A stretch of DNA of 64,000 nt. Source: Rhexocercosporidium sp. MPI-PUGE-AT-0058. Its lineage: Eukaryota; Ascomycota; Leotiomycetes; Helotiales. The notes below the pieces were generated by a model, which saw only the letters and a program-made list of their open reading frames with translations, was not told the DNA's origin and did not search any database. Position numbers and translations under genes: made by a program. How positions within the stretch are numbered: the stretch's first letter is position 1; each line of letters starts with the position of its first letter. This document shows positions 24,000-36,135 of this stretch, piece by piece. The stretch lies in assembly GCA_020746875.1 (NCBI GenBank), contig JAGTJL010000004.1:1426001-1490000 (forward strand). The letters run 5' to 3'.

Positions 24000-24468
24000 A
24001 TGCAGCCAACTGCGACTCTCAAAATGTTCCAGCCTACCAGGCGGATGATGGCTATGCCAGTAAGTTGCGGCCTTCCAGAGTTACCAAGTTCGAGACTGAC
24101 GAAGCCTGTCAAAAGAACGAAGAGCATCGCGGTACGTAGCTCGAAACATACACTCGGAAGCTGGGAAAGGGGCTGGATAGAATTCTACGTATCCAATTGG
24201 CATACTGGGAAGCTAGAATGACGAGCGGACACTGATTTATTTCAACTGCAGCTCACACCATCTCTCAACGACTACGAACCCTGAAGAAGATTCCCCCGGA
24301 GTTGATCCCCCTTGGTAAACACCAGCTATGCTGAAATATCAGAATTGGAATTAACGCGGTCCAGGAATCGTCGTCGGTGTTGCTGTCGGATTTGCCGGTT
24401 ACTCCATGGTCCGAAAGCTCGTTGTCGACAAGCAGATGCGTCTCTCGCGCCAGAACAGAAAGGATTAG
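24000..24468 (+). CDS. MLRQ / NDUFA4-like (B12D family) respiratory subunit
   Basis: The best model has four exons: 24000..24059, a 16-nt micro-exon 24116..24131, 24252..24314 and 24365..24468 (80 aa). The product runs MQPTATLKMFQPTRRMMAMP, then a short linker, AHTISQRLRTLKKIPPELIP, one membrane segment (IVVGVAVGFAGYSMVRKLV) and RLSRQNRKD. A small protein with one N-terminal-half helix and a conserved R-x-x-R-Q-N-R tail fits the B12D/MLRQ family, found in complex I/IV preparations of the inner mitochondrial membrane. The micro-exon is required because a direct join of exons 1 and 3 breaks the frame. It has a CTGAC branch point 15 nt before its acceptor and a GTACGT donor after it. The family call is from recalled similarity. 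Confidence 0.72.
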
Positions 24469-24772
24469 AGTGCATAGGAAATGGGCAATGGAAGCTGTAT
24501 TGCGGAATTGGGATTTGGAGATGAAGAAACATTCGAAGGGTCTCGCAATGAGAAATTGTACAAAGTAAATCGGGCCATCGTTTTGGTATCAATACAGAGC
24601 GTCCTAACCACTATTGCCTATTGACCTCACGCTCAAACAGCCTTGTTTTGGCGCAGGATTGCGCCCTCATAACCGCGCACTGAACTCCTGACCGTTATCC
24701 CTTTCTTCCTAACGCCAATGAAATGCATGTGATCGTCCTTAGACACTTATGGCTCGAGTATAAAAGCCCTTC

Positions 24773-25356
24773 TCATGCTGGTTTGGGTCCAGCAACGTCC
24801 AGTCCCTCCAAGCCCTGCATAGGATCATACGGAGCATCATCTGCGCCTGTCTTTGCCCTGTCCGCTGCCATCTTATCTTCTTCACTAACAGCGTTCTCTG
24901 CAAGCCAACCCTCCTGTATGTCGTTAGAACGTGATCAAAACCTAGGCATCTCGCGATGCCGAAAACGCTTAAACCACTCACTTGCTCCCACAATGCAGTC
25001 TTGCTTCCCAGTCCCTCATTCACGTTCTTCGGTGGCTTAGCAGCAGAGACCTTGAGCACTTTGCCAAACAGCTCTGCTCCCTCCATGTTGTCGATAGCAT
25101 CTTTGATATCATCTGGATCCTCAAACTCTACATAGCCAAAGCCTCGGTGAAGCTCAGTGGAGTTTGGTCCATCAGGTTTCCTATCATATGTGAGACTGAA
25201 TCCCAATATAAACTTCAATATGGAGGGCACTTACGGGAGGGAAACATCTGCAATCTCTCCAAAGGGTAGAAACGCCGCATGGAGATTTGCCGCATTCACC
25301 ATAGGTGCCAGACCGCCTACGTAGACAGTCGCTTTCCATCGTGCTTGGTCCGACAT
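24773..25356 (-). CDS. RRM-domain protein related to the Cyp33/PPIE RNA-binding domain
   Basis: Exons 25356..25235, 25180..24982 and 24913..24773 give 153 aa. One RNA-recognition motif occupies residues 7-90: RNP2 is VYVGGL and RNP1 is GFGYVEFE. The helix AIDNMEGAELFGKVLKVSAA closely resembles the RRM of nuclear cyclophilin E. The cyclophilin domain is absent and the rest is a short acidic tail ending VAGPKPA. In other organisms this RRM occurs fused to a peptidyl-prolyl isomerase in the spliceosome; the stand-alone form in filamentous fungi probably has a related nuclear role (inference). The intron phases match and the stop is unambiguous. Confidence 0.88.
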
Positions 25357-25675
25357 CTTCAATATCTTTGGTGTTGTAGAGAATTACTTTCTCAACATCA
25401 TCAAAAAATATCGAGCTTCCCGTTCTCTCTTACCACTTCGGGTGTTCTTCGGAGTCACGTGGAATAATATTGTGGTGGAGGTGATCTGTCCACGAACTTG
25501 GAACGCTTGACACAGCTCGGATCCTAACACTACTTCACTCAGGACGTCGCATTCATTTCTCAATTGCGAGTCCTTTTAAGCTTCCGGCAAACTTTCTATT
25601 TCTGTTTATTTTCTCCCCGCGGCAACCCTGCAACAACTCATTGAGCAAGCTCCTGGTAATCAACAAATCAACAGA
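25357..25675. promoter_or_regulatory. Divergent promoter of the RRM gene and SEC31
   Basis: 319 bp between start codons. It includes a CCGCGGCAACC stretch near the SEC31 leader. No gene is seen. Confidence 0.5.
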
Positions 25676-28600
25676 ATGGTACGCCTTCGAGAGATTCCTC
25701 GTACAGCGGCTTTTGCCTGGTACCCTGGAGCAGACTCGCCGTTGGTAGTGACTGGAACTAGAGCTGGTGCAGTAGATGCAGATTTCTCAGACGAGACAAA
25801 GCTAGAGCTATGGGACTTGAGCCTGGACGACTTGGATCAAGGTGTTGAGCTTCAGCCTGTTGCCAGCATTACTTCAGAATCACGGTAGGTGCAGCTCAGA
25901 TATGTCAGATTCAGATTGACTGACTTCTGCCTCTACTCAGATTTCACGACATCGCATGGGCGCCTGCGAACGCCGATCATCCAAGTGGCATAATCGCTGG
26001 AGCTCTCGAGAATGGCTCCTTGGTACTGTGGGATGCAGAGAAGCTTATGAACGGGGCAGATGATGCATTTATGTCACAGACGACCAAGCACACGGGAGCT
26101 ATCAAGTCGCTTCAATTCAACCCATTGAAGCCCCAGATACTGGCAACTGCAGGCGCAAAAGGGGAGCTTTTCATTTACGACATCAACGATATTCAGAACC
26201 CTTTTAGACTGGGCACGGCTGCTGCACGATCCGATGATCTTGAATGTGTCGCCTGGAATAGGAAGGTCTCTCATATTTTGGCAACTGGTGGAAGTGGTGG
26301 ATTTGTGACAGTCTGGGATTTGAAGACGAGAAAGGCATCTCTCACGTTGAACAACAATCGAAAGGCGGTAGGAGCTATTGCATGGGACCCGAATAATGCC
26401 ACGAAACTCCTGACTGCAACCCCCGATGACACGACCCCAGTCATTCTCTTGTGGGATCTGCGAAATTCGAATGCCCCAGAACGGACGCTACAGGGCCATG
26501 ACCAAGGCATTCTGTCCCTTTCGTGGTGTCAGCAAGATAGCGATCTTCTGTTATCTTGTGGCAAGGACAACAAGACGATTGTCTGGAACCCGCAGACCGG
26601 AGAACGCTTGGGAGAATTCCCAGAAGTCACAAACTGGACTTTCCAGACTAGGTTCAACCCTCACAACCCTGCGTTGTCTGCTACCGCTTCATTCGACGGC
26701 AAAATTTCCATTCAAACACTACAGAATACCAACCCGGCGGCAACACAGACTGCAGTTCAAGGCCCAGTTGATGGCGAAGACTTTTTTACCAAAGCCCAGA
26801 CCCAACCCCAAGGAGCTTCATTTTCCTTGGCTAAGGCCCCGAAATGGCTTGAGAGACCAGCAGGTGCTTCATTTGCTTTTGGTGGAAAAGTGGTTAGCTT
26901 TGGTCTTCTACCGACTGCAGCTGGACAACACCGATCTTCCAAGATTCAGATCTCTAACTTCTCTGTTGATTCTGATGTTGGATCGGCAACTGAATCCTTC
27001 GAAGCTGCTCTTGTAGCTGGCGACATCAGCAGCATATGCGAATCTCACATCTCGAAAGCCAAGAGTGAAGGCGAGAGGGCCGATTGGAAGGTCATTGAAA
27101 CTTTAATTGCCGAGAATCCACGGAAAGGGGTTACCGAATATCTGGGGTTCACAGACGAAGTTGAAGAGGCGGCCAATGGTGTCAAGGACCTTGACTTGGA
27201 CGGTTCGAAGTCAGAGGATGCGGAAGTAACCAACGGAACCGCTGTGAAGAATAGTAGACTCTCTACTCTTTTCGCAGACGGTGTCGATGGAGAGGACTTC
27301 TTGTCAAGTATCGCAGCTACAAAGGGCGCCAAAACTGACAACCCATTCCATTTGTTTTCTGACTCTGACTCGAGTCCTGAAAAGCAAATTACAAAAGCAT
27401 TAATGTTGGGCCAATTTGAGAAGGCCATGACCATCTGTCTCAAGGAGGACAAGATTGCGGATGCTCTCATCATCGCCAACTGCGGTGGTAAAGAACTACT
27501 CGAGAAGGCCCAGGCGGCTTATCTTTCCCGGAAGACAGAAGGGCCTAATTATCTCCGCCTGCTGACTTCAGTCATTGGCAAGAATTTATGGGATGTTGTC
27601 TACAATGCGGATCTATCCAACTGGAAAGAGACCATGGCAACATTGTGCACCTATGCCGATCCGACCGAATTCCCAGATTTGTGCGAGGCGCTGGGTGACA
27701 GGATTATGGAGAGTGGTTCCCCCAAGGATGCATCATTCTGCTACTTGGTCGGTTCTAAGCTAGAGAAGGTGATCACTATTTGGATCACGGAATTACAGGA
27801 GGCAGAGAAGGCCGGGATTGCAGACCCTAGTGGAGACTCTTCCTTCTCCGTTCACGCCCGTACTCTCCAAAACTTCATTGAGAAAGTCACAGTGTTCCGC
27901 GATGTCACTAAATTCGAGGATTCCGAGCAGAACCTGACATCGGACTGGAAGCTTGCACCGTTGTATGAGAAGTACACCGAGTATGCCGATATTGTCGCAG
28001 CTCATGGGCACTTGTCAATCGCTGAGAGATACCTTGCTCTCCTTCCAACTCAGTATCCAGCAGCTGAGGTAGCCCGTAACCGAGTCAAGCTTGCGTCAAG
28101 AAAGGGTGCGCCAGCAGCCAAGCCTGCTCAGCCAACGTTGACCACAAGAACCCCATCACGACCTCAGCAAGGTTACCAGCCAATGGGTACTCCTGCTACG
28201 ACACCAGCCCGAGCCGCTCCAAATGCGTTTGCGCCTCCTGCTGCCACACCTGTGACAAATCCATATGCTCCTCCAACCAACCCATATGCTCCTCAACAGA
28301 CCGGTTATCAGCCACCTCAGCAGGCTGGCTATGGAGGTTTCAACTCTGGTTATGGAGCCCCTACTGGAGGCTACGGAGCACCTCCACCAGCTTTCGGTGC
28401 ACCACCTCCCCGGAACATTACTCCATCTGGTCCTCCGCCTTCTCAACGAAAGAACATGGAGCAATGGAATGATACTCCCATGGTAACTAAGCCACCTGTT
28501 GCACGAAGAAGTACTCCAGCAGCTGCCCCAATTACTTCTCCATTCCCCAACCAACAAGGTCTTTCCATGCCTCCTCCAGCACCTCCGTATGGATCAAGGG

Positions 28601-29518
28601 CAACTCCAACTCCACCCCCACCACCACCCAAGGGGCCTGCTCCTCCTCGCATAAGCTCACCGTTGGCAACTGGCCATCCTCACTCGTTTCAACAGCCAGG
28701 CCGTCCATCATCAGCGGCAGCGAATCAGTACGCTCCCCAGCCAAACTCTCCTGCGCAGCAATATGGACATCCTGTTCCGGCTCCCACGATCCCTCGTGGC
28801 CCGTCTCCTTACAATGCTCCACCAGCAGGACCACCTCCGTCGAATAGATATGCTCCTTCACCTGCAACCCAGCAGTACTCTCAACCACCGAATCCGCAGT
28901 CTCAAGTAGCTCCGCCTCCTCAATCTGGAAACAGACCACCTCCCCCCAACCCGTATGCTCCAGTCTCCAACTCGCCTCAAAACCAATATGCTTCTCAATC
29001 CCAACAACCAGCTACACAGGCACCACCACCTCCTCAAGGACCACCGCAAGGTTCTCGTCCACCAACCGGGCCTCCACCTCGAGCCACTCCAGCAGCCGCT
29101 GCGGCCCCTCCAAAGGCCAAGCATCCTGCTGGAGACCGATCTCACATTCCCTCGAATGCTCAGAGAATGGTAGAAATCTTCACTTCAGACATGCAACGAG
29201 TGGCTTCCAAGGCACCTGCCTCATTCGCGGCACAAGTGAAGGATACTCAGAAGCGATTGAACATTCTGTTCGATCATTTGAACAACGAGGAACTCATCAA
29301 GCCTGATACTATTCAAAGACTTAATGAACTTGCGGAGGCATTACAAGCCAAAAACTTCGATATGGCTGCAAAGCTACAGGTCGATATTCAGCGCGAGAAG
29401 ACGGAAGAGTGCGGTAACTGGATGGTACGTTGAAACCACTATCTTTCAAGTTCATATTGCTAACTATGTACAGGTCGGTGTCAAGCGTTTAGTCAGCATG
29501 AGCAAAGTTACTCCTTAG
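25676..29518 (+). CDS. SEC31: COPII outer-coat protein Sec31
   Basis: Exons 25676..25884, 25941..29424 and 29474..29518 give 1245 aa, normal for Sec31. The N-terminus ([18 protein letters not shown]) opens a seven-bladed WD40 propeller of about 330 residues; WD-like ends include [26 protein letters not shown] and [12 protein letters not shown]. An alpha-solenoid follows to about residue 770 (for example [20 protein letters not shown]), then a Pro/Gln/Tyr-rich stretch of about 330 residues with NPYAP-like repeats that binds Sec23. A conserved C-terminal helical domain ends the protein ([20 protein letters not shown]). With Sec13 it forms the outer cage of ER-to-Golgi vesicles. The last exon codes only for [14 protein letters not shown]. 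Confidence 0.97.
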
Positions 29519-30279
29519 ACAGGAAGAACGATTTTGGGAGGAGCGTTGTGGGTAAAGGGTTGGTCATGTTGCAGTGTATAACAAAAATAAAGAATAGTGC
29601 TAGATGCTCTTACGTTTTTGATATTTCTAGTGAGCGTGTGATTCGGTTTCTGTTAAAGTCGCCTGCGCCAATTCTATCGTTGCTTCAAGGGTGGCCGCCA
29701 ACTAGATGCAATTAGTAAGATCTGATTCAATTGATGTTCTCGGTAAGTACTGAGACATTGAATTCTATAATCGGCATGAGCTTGGAGAATCAGAAGCGTT
29801 GTCCAGAGGTATCCTCCGGTTACTGCCGTGTCTTCTTTCACTCAACAAGCCCTCGCCAGTACCAGCTGATGCACATTTGCAAGCCGACCTCCACAATCAC
29901 TTCCCATGCATTAGGGATCTTCCTCTTTCAACCAGAGGCACGCTTCCATTGGGTGTACGGTCTCAATCGCTGATTCGCTCTTAGGGATTCGCCTCCCAAC
30001 CGATAGCCAGAAAGCTGGGGGAAGCGCCAGAAAAAGCAGTGTGGCTTGATATGTCCCTTCCAGCCCGCGCTCAACTAAGGCTGGCGCCGTGTGCCACCTG
30101 CAGCACCCCATGTGCGCTGAAGCTCTATCCATGTTAGCCCAGCTGGATTTGCGCAATCGATTCCGGGGCTGGAAGTGAGGTGCTTCAGAGCCTCCTTTCT
30201 CCTTTCCTTTTCTCACCTATAGATAGATAGCTGCGGCGGGGTGCAGCTTCTTCGCTTCTGTGATAATGCAGGTGCTCAG
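29519..30279. other. Intergenic region between SEC31 and HET gene 2
   Basis: 760 bp without a recognisable gene. A short TAGA run (about 30220-30230) precedes HET gene 2. It marks the change from housekeeping genes to an accessory stretch. Confidence 0.5.
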
Positions 30280-33005
30280 ATGGCGACTCCTAATGACGAT
30301 CTACCAGTGATTCATGCTCCCAACATCAGCCCTCCAAGACGAGCGCTAACACTTGGTATGAATTGTGCTAGATATCTTAAACTTTCGGTTTTCACATTTA
30401 CTCACACGACATTAGATACTGGAGCTGCCAAAAATCAATTACGAACCTTCGCCGCGAACGTAATTGGACCAATCACTGCGACTTACAAATTTCAGCCATT
30501 CGATCACGACAATGATATTCGCATTCTTAGGATCATCCATGGAAAGCCGACAGACAGGCTCGAGTGCATGCTTTTCACAAGTGCATTGAACCCACCTGCT
30601 GGGCAAAAGCCACCTTCGCCCTCGAGTTCAAGGGTATCAAAATACTGGGCATTGTCTTACTGGTGGGGAGATCCAGACGAAAAGCCCAGAAATAGAATCC
30701 GTATATACTACGACACTGGTGGTCGAAAGGAAGCGCATGAGCTGTCGCCCTTCAATCTACATGGAAGCTTCTACATTCGGGACAACCTCAAATCCGCCTT
30801 GGTGAGGTTCCGCCATGAGACAGATGACAAGAACGTATGGGTAAGTCAAAGTCCTGAAGAATCATTAGCACATTTGATGTCTTGGTCTCGTCCCTGCAAG
30901 CTTGTACAGGAACTGACTTTATTCGTGGCTACAGGTGGATGCTCTCTGTATTAATCAAGATGACAAAACAGAAAAGAATGCGCAGGTGGCTCGAATGCAC
31001 GAAGTATACACTCAAGCTGAGATGGTCTGCATCTGGCTCGGAGATGGCAATGATCAGACACCGGAGACTTTTGAGTTCTTGCAAAGCCTTGTGCAGCTTC
31101 AAGAATTGGACAATTTGATAAAGAAACCGAGCGAAACCGCAAAACAGTGGGAGCTGGTGGTTAGACTAATGACAAACCGATGGTTTTCTCGACGTTGGAT
31201 CCTACAAGAGCTTGCTCTCTCTAGAAGAGCAATTGTTCGATGGGGCGACGAAGAGCTTCATTGGCCAGACTTCGCCGACGCAATTGCGTTGTTCATGACC
31301 AAGTACGAGGAAATTAAGCGGGATAGCCTTGACCCTGCTGGCCATTACAAAGACACAGATGCCCGAGCATTGGGAGCCTATACGATCGTTCATGCTACGA
31401 TGAATCTGTTCCGCAAATCACATGAGGGTTTGGTCGAACAGAGGCTGATCTCGTTGGAGATCCTTGTCTCTTCGCTGTTGCTTGCTTTCGAAGCTACAGA
31501 GCCACGAGATACTATATTCGCTGTCCTCACACTGGCAAAGGACAGTCAGATCTCCTCTGCTAATCCTGATGCTAAAGAGGATCCCCGAATCTCTCCTGAC
31601 TACGACAAATGCCTTTTGGATGTCTACATCGACTTTATGGATTATTGCATTGAGAAGTCTAGATCACTAGATATCATATGCCGATAGTAAGTTCTCTCTG
31701 TGTTGCTCTCGTGGTCTTCGAATGCCCATCCCTCCATCTACTGGATACATGTCACAACATATTCTTGCGGTGCGTTTAGAGCATTGCAGGCAACCCATTG
31801 GTCATAGCAGAATCCAAGTATGCGAAGAAATAACTGACTCCTTTGTATTACAGCTGGGCACCACGTCCTAAGCCACTGTCTGCCGAAGAGACATTGAAAG
31901 CGAGTTCGCTGGCAGCGCTACCCGAAGAATTGCCAAGTTGGATTCCTCTCATTGAAAAATCGGCATTCGGTGAACCACACGGTGTGGTGGAAGGAAGATT
32001 GAATGGCGACAGCTTTGTGGGCGGTCCTGAGCGCAAAGGACAGCAGAAATATAATGCGTCATTCAGTCTCCCGGCCTGGCACCAATTTGGCAAATTTGAC
32101 TCAGGTGATCCAATCCCCAAACTCTCCAGGCGCTCCAAGACAGTTCCCACGAAGTTCTACAACAAAGCTGGACCTTCGAACTCGGTTGGGTCTTTAGCTC
32201 CCCTCGCTCAGGGAGCCCCAGCCAAGACAATAAGTGCTACAGCAGTGCCTCCTAGTGAAGAGCCGAAGCCACCGCCTCTGAAGTCCTCAAAGTATGATGG
32301 GACTTTAATATTGAAAGGGTTCTGCCTTGATGTCGTTGAGGTGGTTTCCAATCGAGTCGCGGGCGGGAAGATAATACATGATGATGCATTGTTCCTTGGG
32401 GGTTGGGACCATAAAATGAAAAACAGGATTCCGCTGCCTAAACTTGAAGATGTTCCGGAAAAGCTCTGTAAGTCCAAGGCTGCTTAGTTCTATTGAGGGT
32501 TGATCATGAACTAATATAAACTTCGTGCCCAGGGCGAACACTCGTCGCAGACCGAGGCCCTAACGGCACAAGTGCTCCAGGTTGGTATCGCCGTGCATGC
32601 TTCGGGTGTCTACAGCACACAGATCGTGGAGGTGATCTTGACCTAGAACGCCTCAAGCTATCTCCCGAGACCTCGAGCACTCAAGCCACCTTCCTAGAGA
32701 GAGTCCAGCCTATCGTATGGGGGAGGAGATTTTTCGAAACAGCGGGTAACCTCAAGAACCACAAACCTTTCTTTGGACTCGGGAACTCCGACGTTAGGAT
32801 TGGAGACAAAGTGTGCATTCTCTTTGGATGCAGCGTCCCAGTCATTTTGCGTCAGAAACCGCGAGGTAAAGACTCGGAGTTCTTGTTCATCGGCGAGTGT
32901 TATGTTCATGGCATGATGGACGGCGAAGCTGTTACCAGCAAGTTCGGCTCCAACCATCCTCAGCATGTGTACATGAAGAAGGCGACTAAGTTTACATTGT
33001 TTTAG
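30280..33005 (+). CDS. HET-domain protein 2
   Basis: Proposed exons are 30280..30355, 30416..30840, 30935..31686, 31854..32467 and 32533..33005 (779 aa). The first intron is optional because reading through it keeps the frame (799 aa). The HET domain shows KYWALSYWWGDP, VWVDALCINQDDKTEKNAQV, YTQAEMVCIWLGDG and RWFSRRWILQELALSRRA. This is the subtype in which the second motif reads DALCINQ and is followed by a conserved RRWILQE block. Past residue 440 lies a long region with a Pro/Ser-rich linker (PPSEEPKPPPLKSSKYDG), then a C-terminal globular part (IGDKVCILFGCSVPVILR, FLFIGECYVHGMMDGEA), the usual end of ankyrin-less HET proteins. It is only distantly related to HET proteins 1 and 3. Likely role: allorecognition or cell death. 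Confidence 0.9.
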
Positions 33006-35058
33006 GCATTGTTCTGTATCTTAGTGTCTTACAATGTCTTCTAAATTTGGTTCTAAAAACACCTCGCATAATTTAGGACTTTAAGTGTAGCTTGACGTCG
33101 AAAGTATGTCCCGCTTTACCTTCTTGTTTCACATCACTGTATACCTCTGTTCAGATTTCTGGCTGCGGCATAGCCACACACTTCTGTCCTATCATGCTTC
33201 TTTAAATGGAGCCTTGCATATAGAGGGTATAAATCAGTCATGAGGTTAGGTATTGCTGTTTCTGCTCCTGTGGGTATTGGCCTTTTCTTCGACGCAGGCA
33301 GACTCATCTTTCTAGGTGAGGATGCTATGGAGTCCTTTTTTCCTCCGTGGGTGACATCTCCGGTCACCGCCCCGTGCCGACGAGTTGTAATATCTACCAA
33401 AAAGGTGCCTAATTATGATTCTGCCTGCATTTGTTAAGTGTGAAATGCAATTTAAAGCTTGCAAATACAGTCCTCACGTTGACGACTACGGAGTTGAAAC
33501 TAGTATCCACATCATTTCATGTCTTCAAACACCACGCCTGAGTAAAACAGCGAAACGCCAGGAATCATTAATAGCACGAGATTTGGTGCCATCAGCATTG
33601 TCATAATGTTCTGATCTATTGTCCTGTTCTCTACAAGGGACAAATACTAAACTGTAGCATTTCCAAGAAACTCGACCAGATCTTCAACCGAGCTTGACAG
33701 CGTCCACAGTGATTTTATAATTGTGTGGTATTTTCTCGCTACGATAGATAATACCCATCATGGGCATGACTATGTCGGTGAGGATCGGGCAGTCGCCGGT
33801 AAACAAACCGACACCTGCAACCTTCGCACCACTTGCAACGGCTCTAAGATCTCACCCGCTACTGTATTGGAATCCAAGAGCCAGCTGTGTACCCAACTAT
33901 GAACAGCCCAAAGGAAGCAGAAATGAAGAATCTGGCACTCCCAGGTTCGTCTTGGTATCATGGCCACGTTCTCGAGATCATGTGTTTTCTTGACTCAAAA
34001 TTCTCCATGTGGCTCATTTCGATTCGGTGCGACTGGTATCACAGGTGACAACAAGAGTGGCTGAGCAGGCACTGATGACTATCTCATCCTCATTCATCGC
34101 GACCACATCACTCTGAAGCGACAGTATTCTCTATACAGGGCTGTTGTATATAATTTCTTTCAAGCATCGGTGACTGTTGGCGAGGCTGTGAGGGCTTCTT
34201 CAACCCTCAGGGCAATCTTCACCGAAAGAGCTAGAGACGGCAGGGCGGGATGTCGCGCCATGATGTGCATTGATCTGTGTAACCCCACGCTTTGCTTGTT
34301 CTTGGTAGAGTTTCCCCGGAAGTATTGGTTGCCTCGCAGCCGCCGTGGCGGGAAGGCTGTGTCCATTTGAGAGTCTGCCTGACCCAGAACCCACTCTCGA
34401 TGAGACAGTCTGTTGTGCGACCTGAAAACCGATGTAGGACAATGGGGCCGCCACTAGCCAGGCCACTCCTAAATCCCAAGGCATCTTCACCGGCCCTGTC
34501 TTGGATCTATGCTGCGGAATGACAGCTCTGAGAGTAGTTCGATGGAGGCTCTGACAAAGGAACTCAGAGCCACATAGGCTCCTCGAACCACGAGGCTAGA
34601 GCCCCAAATTCGATCATCTGTGCTCTGGCACCGTTTGCCTTAATCGCCTGGTCATCGACAGCAGCTTCGGTGAGCTGCAGCGGGAAGACTAGCACCCAAA
34701 TCCAAACAGCGGGACGATCAATGTTCCAGCTTTGTCTTAGAGTGTCGCTTTGTGTGGCCATTTGTCCTTGGCTGGAAAATGTGGCTTGCACACTCAGCCC
34801 TCAGGGATGTTGCCATCACACCATCTCGCCTCCAGCAATGCCCGAGGTGGCCCTCGGTGAGTGCCCGCCCTTTTCTTTATCCTCAGAACTTTGGTATGAG
34901 TCTCTCAATATCGATATTCCTAAAGAGTACAGATAGGAAACTGCTGCCTCTGATTCTAGACACCAACAATACACGTATCGATTGAGATCCCTGGTCTTTT
35001 GGCTTCAAATTTCTCAAGTGACAACAAAATCTGCCACCTGCACGACCGACGATACAAA
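33006..35058. other. Two-kilobase region without a recognised gene
   Basis: This lies between HET gene 2 and the orphan gene. Several open frames of 60-100 codons occur, including two successive minus-strand frames (34791..34564 and 34490..34200) with plausible amino-acid composition, but no motif, family or clean splice join supports them. It may hold gene relics or a non-coding transcript. Confidence 0.4.
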
Positions 35059-36135
35059 ATGGGCACCGCGTACTTGGAGGCAATAACTCCTGAAAATCAC
35101 GATTGCAGCGACTTCCACCCCAAAGACAAACAAAAAGAAGTTTATAAGTGGTACGATCTTCAGTACAGTAACGAAGCCTGGGATATCTACTCGAACGAGT
35201 GGGAGTCACGCATACTTGCATGGCATGAAGCCCACCAGATTGCGCTCCAGGAGACCAGCACAACTCAGAACTCGGACGAGCAACTCGAAAGACTCCCTTT
35301 TGGGACATTTTTCTTAGCACATCCCATCGCCGCTTTCTCACTATGGAGGGTGCTCCAGTCATGTTATGGCTTAGATCGTGCTGTCTGTGGGGACACAGAT
35401 GAAGTGGCCTTATGGCAGCATCTTGCACCATTCCAGTACCTGAGAGATAACGACATTGAAAAGAAGTGGCAAGCGGAGCTTGAGACATTCAAGCACCAAG
35501 TCACGAGCACCCGGCTGAATTTCAAAAAGCAATCCTGGGAGCTGAAAGTGTTCAACATTTTCCGAGGGATCGAAATATTCGAAAAAGAATTTGCTGCTCT
35601 GAGAGAAAACTTCAAAGTTAATCTGGTCGACAAGAAGGTCGGACTTTGGATGATAGACAGGATCGAAGAAGATGTCGGCAAGAGGATTGCAATGATCACG
35701 GATCTTTTGAAGCTGAAGGACAACGAGCTTACGAAGATTCAACCGATAGAGTCTCACGAAGATGATATCAACAATATCGAACGTGAGTTAAATTGAACAT
35801 ATGAACCCACCTTGGACTTTACTGACATGAACAAAGCGTTCGCAGCTCCTGGATACTCTCGAAAAGCAACATTTCCTCCTTCATACTCAAGTCCAGTGAA
35901 GACCAGTTTTCCCCACAGGGCTGAAGAAACTGCAAATTTGATCATGCCTGGTATTTTGAAGTCCTAGAAAACGACAGTAGCCTTTACTGACATACATTTA
36001 GCTGCAGAGCCAAAATCGATCCAAAAGACAGCCAAGAAGAACAAACTGGTTTCGAACATCAAAAAAGGGTTTCGAAAGATGAAACACAAAGTTCGAAAAC
36101 CTAAAGATTCTTCGAGTTCAAGTAAGCCTAGATAA
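35059..36135 (+). CDS. Unrecognised 323-aa protein with a strongly basic C-terminus
   Basis: I do not recognise this protein. Exons 35059..35782, 35837..35950 and 36002..36135 join exactly through introns of 54 and 51 nt. Residues 1-240 are charged and Trp-rich (VYKWYDLQYSNEAWDIY, HPIAAFSLWRVLQSCYGL) and probably helical: KKQSWELKVFNIFRGIEIF is followed by a heptad-like stretch to KDNELTKIQPIESHEDD. Exon 2 adds a Ser/Pro-rich linker. Exon 3 is extremely basic (KKNKLVSNIKKGFRKMKHKV) and ends with a Ser run. No signal peptide or membrane span is seen. Splice sites with good branch points in short introns argue that it is a real gene. It is the only gene near HET gene 2, on the same strand. The ATG at 35059 is the first in the frame; the frame stays open upstream to 34999 without another ATG. 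Confidence 0.65.

Noticed and set aside
28156..29145. Long minus-strand open frames opposite the SEC31 proline-rich region
   Set aside because: They are low-complexity reverse readings of CCT/CCA codons, not genes.
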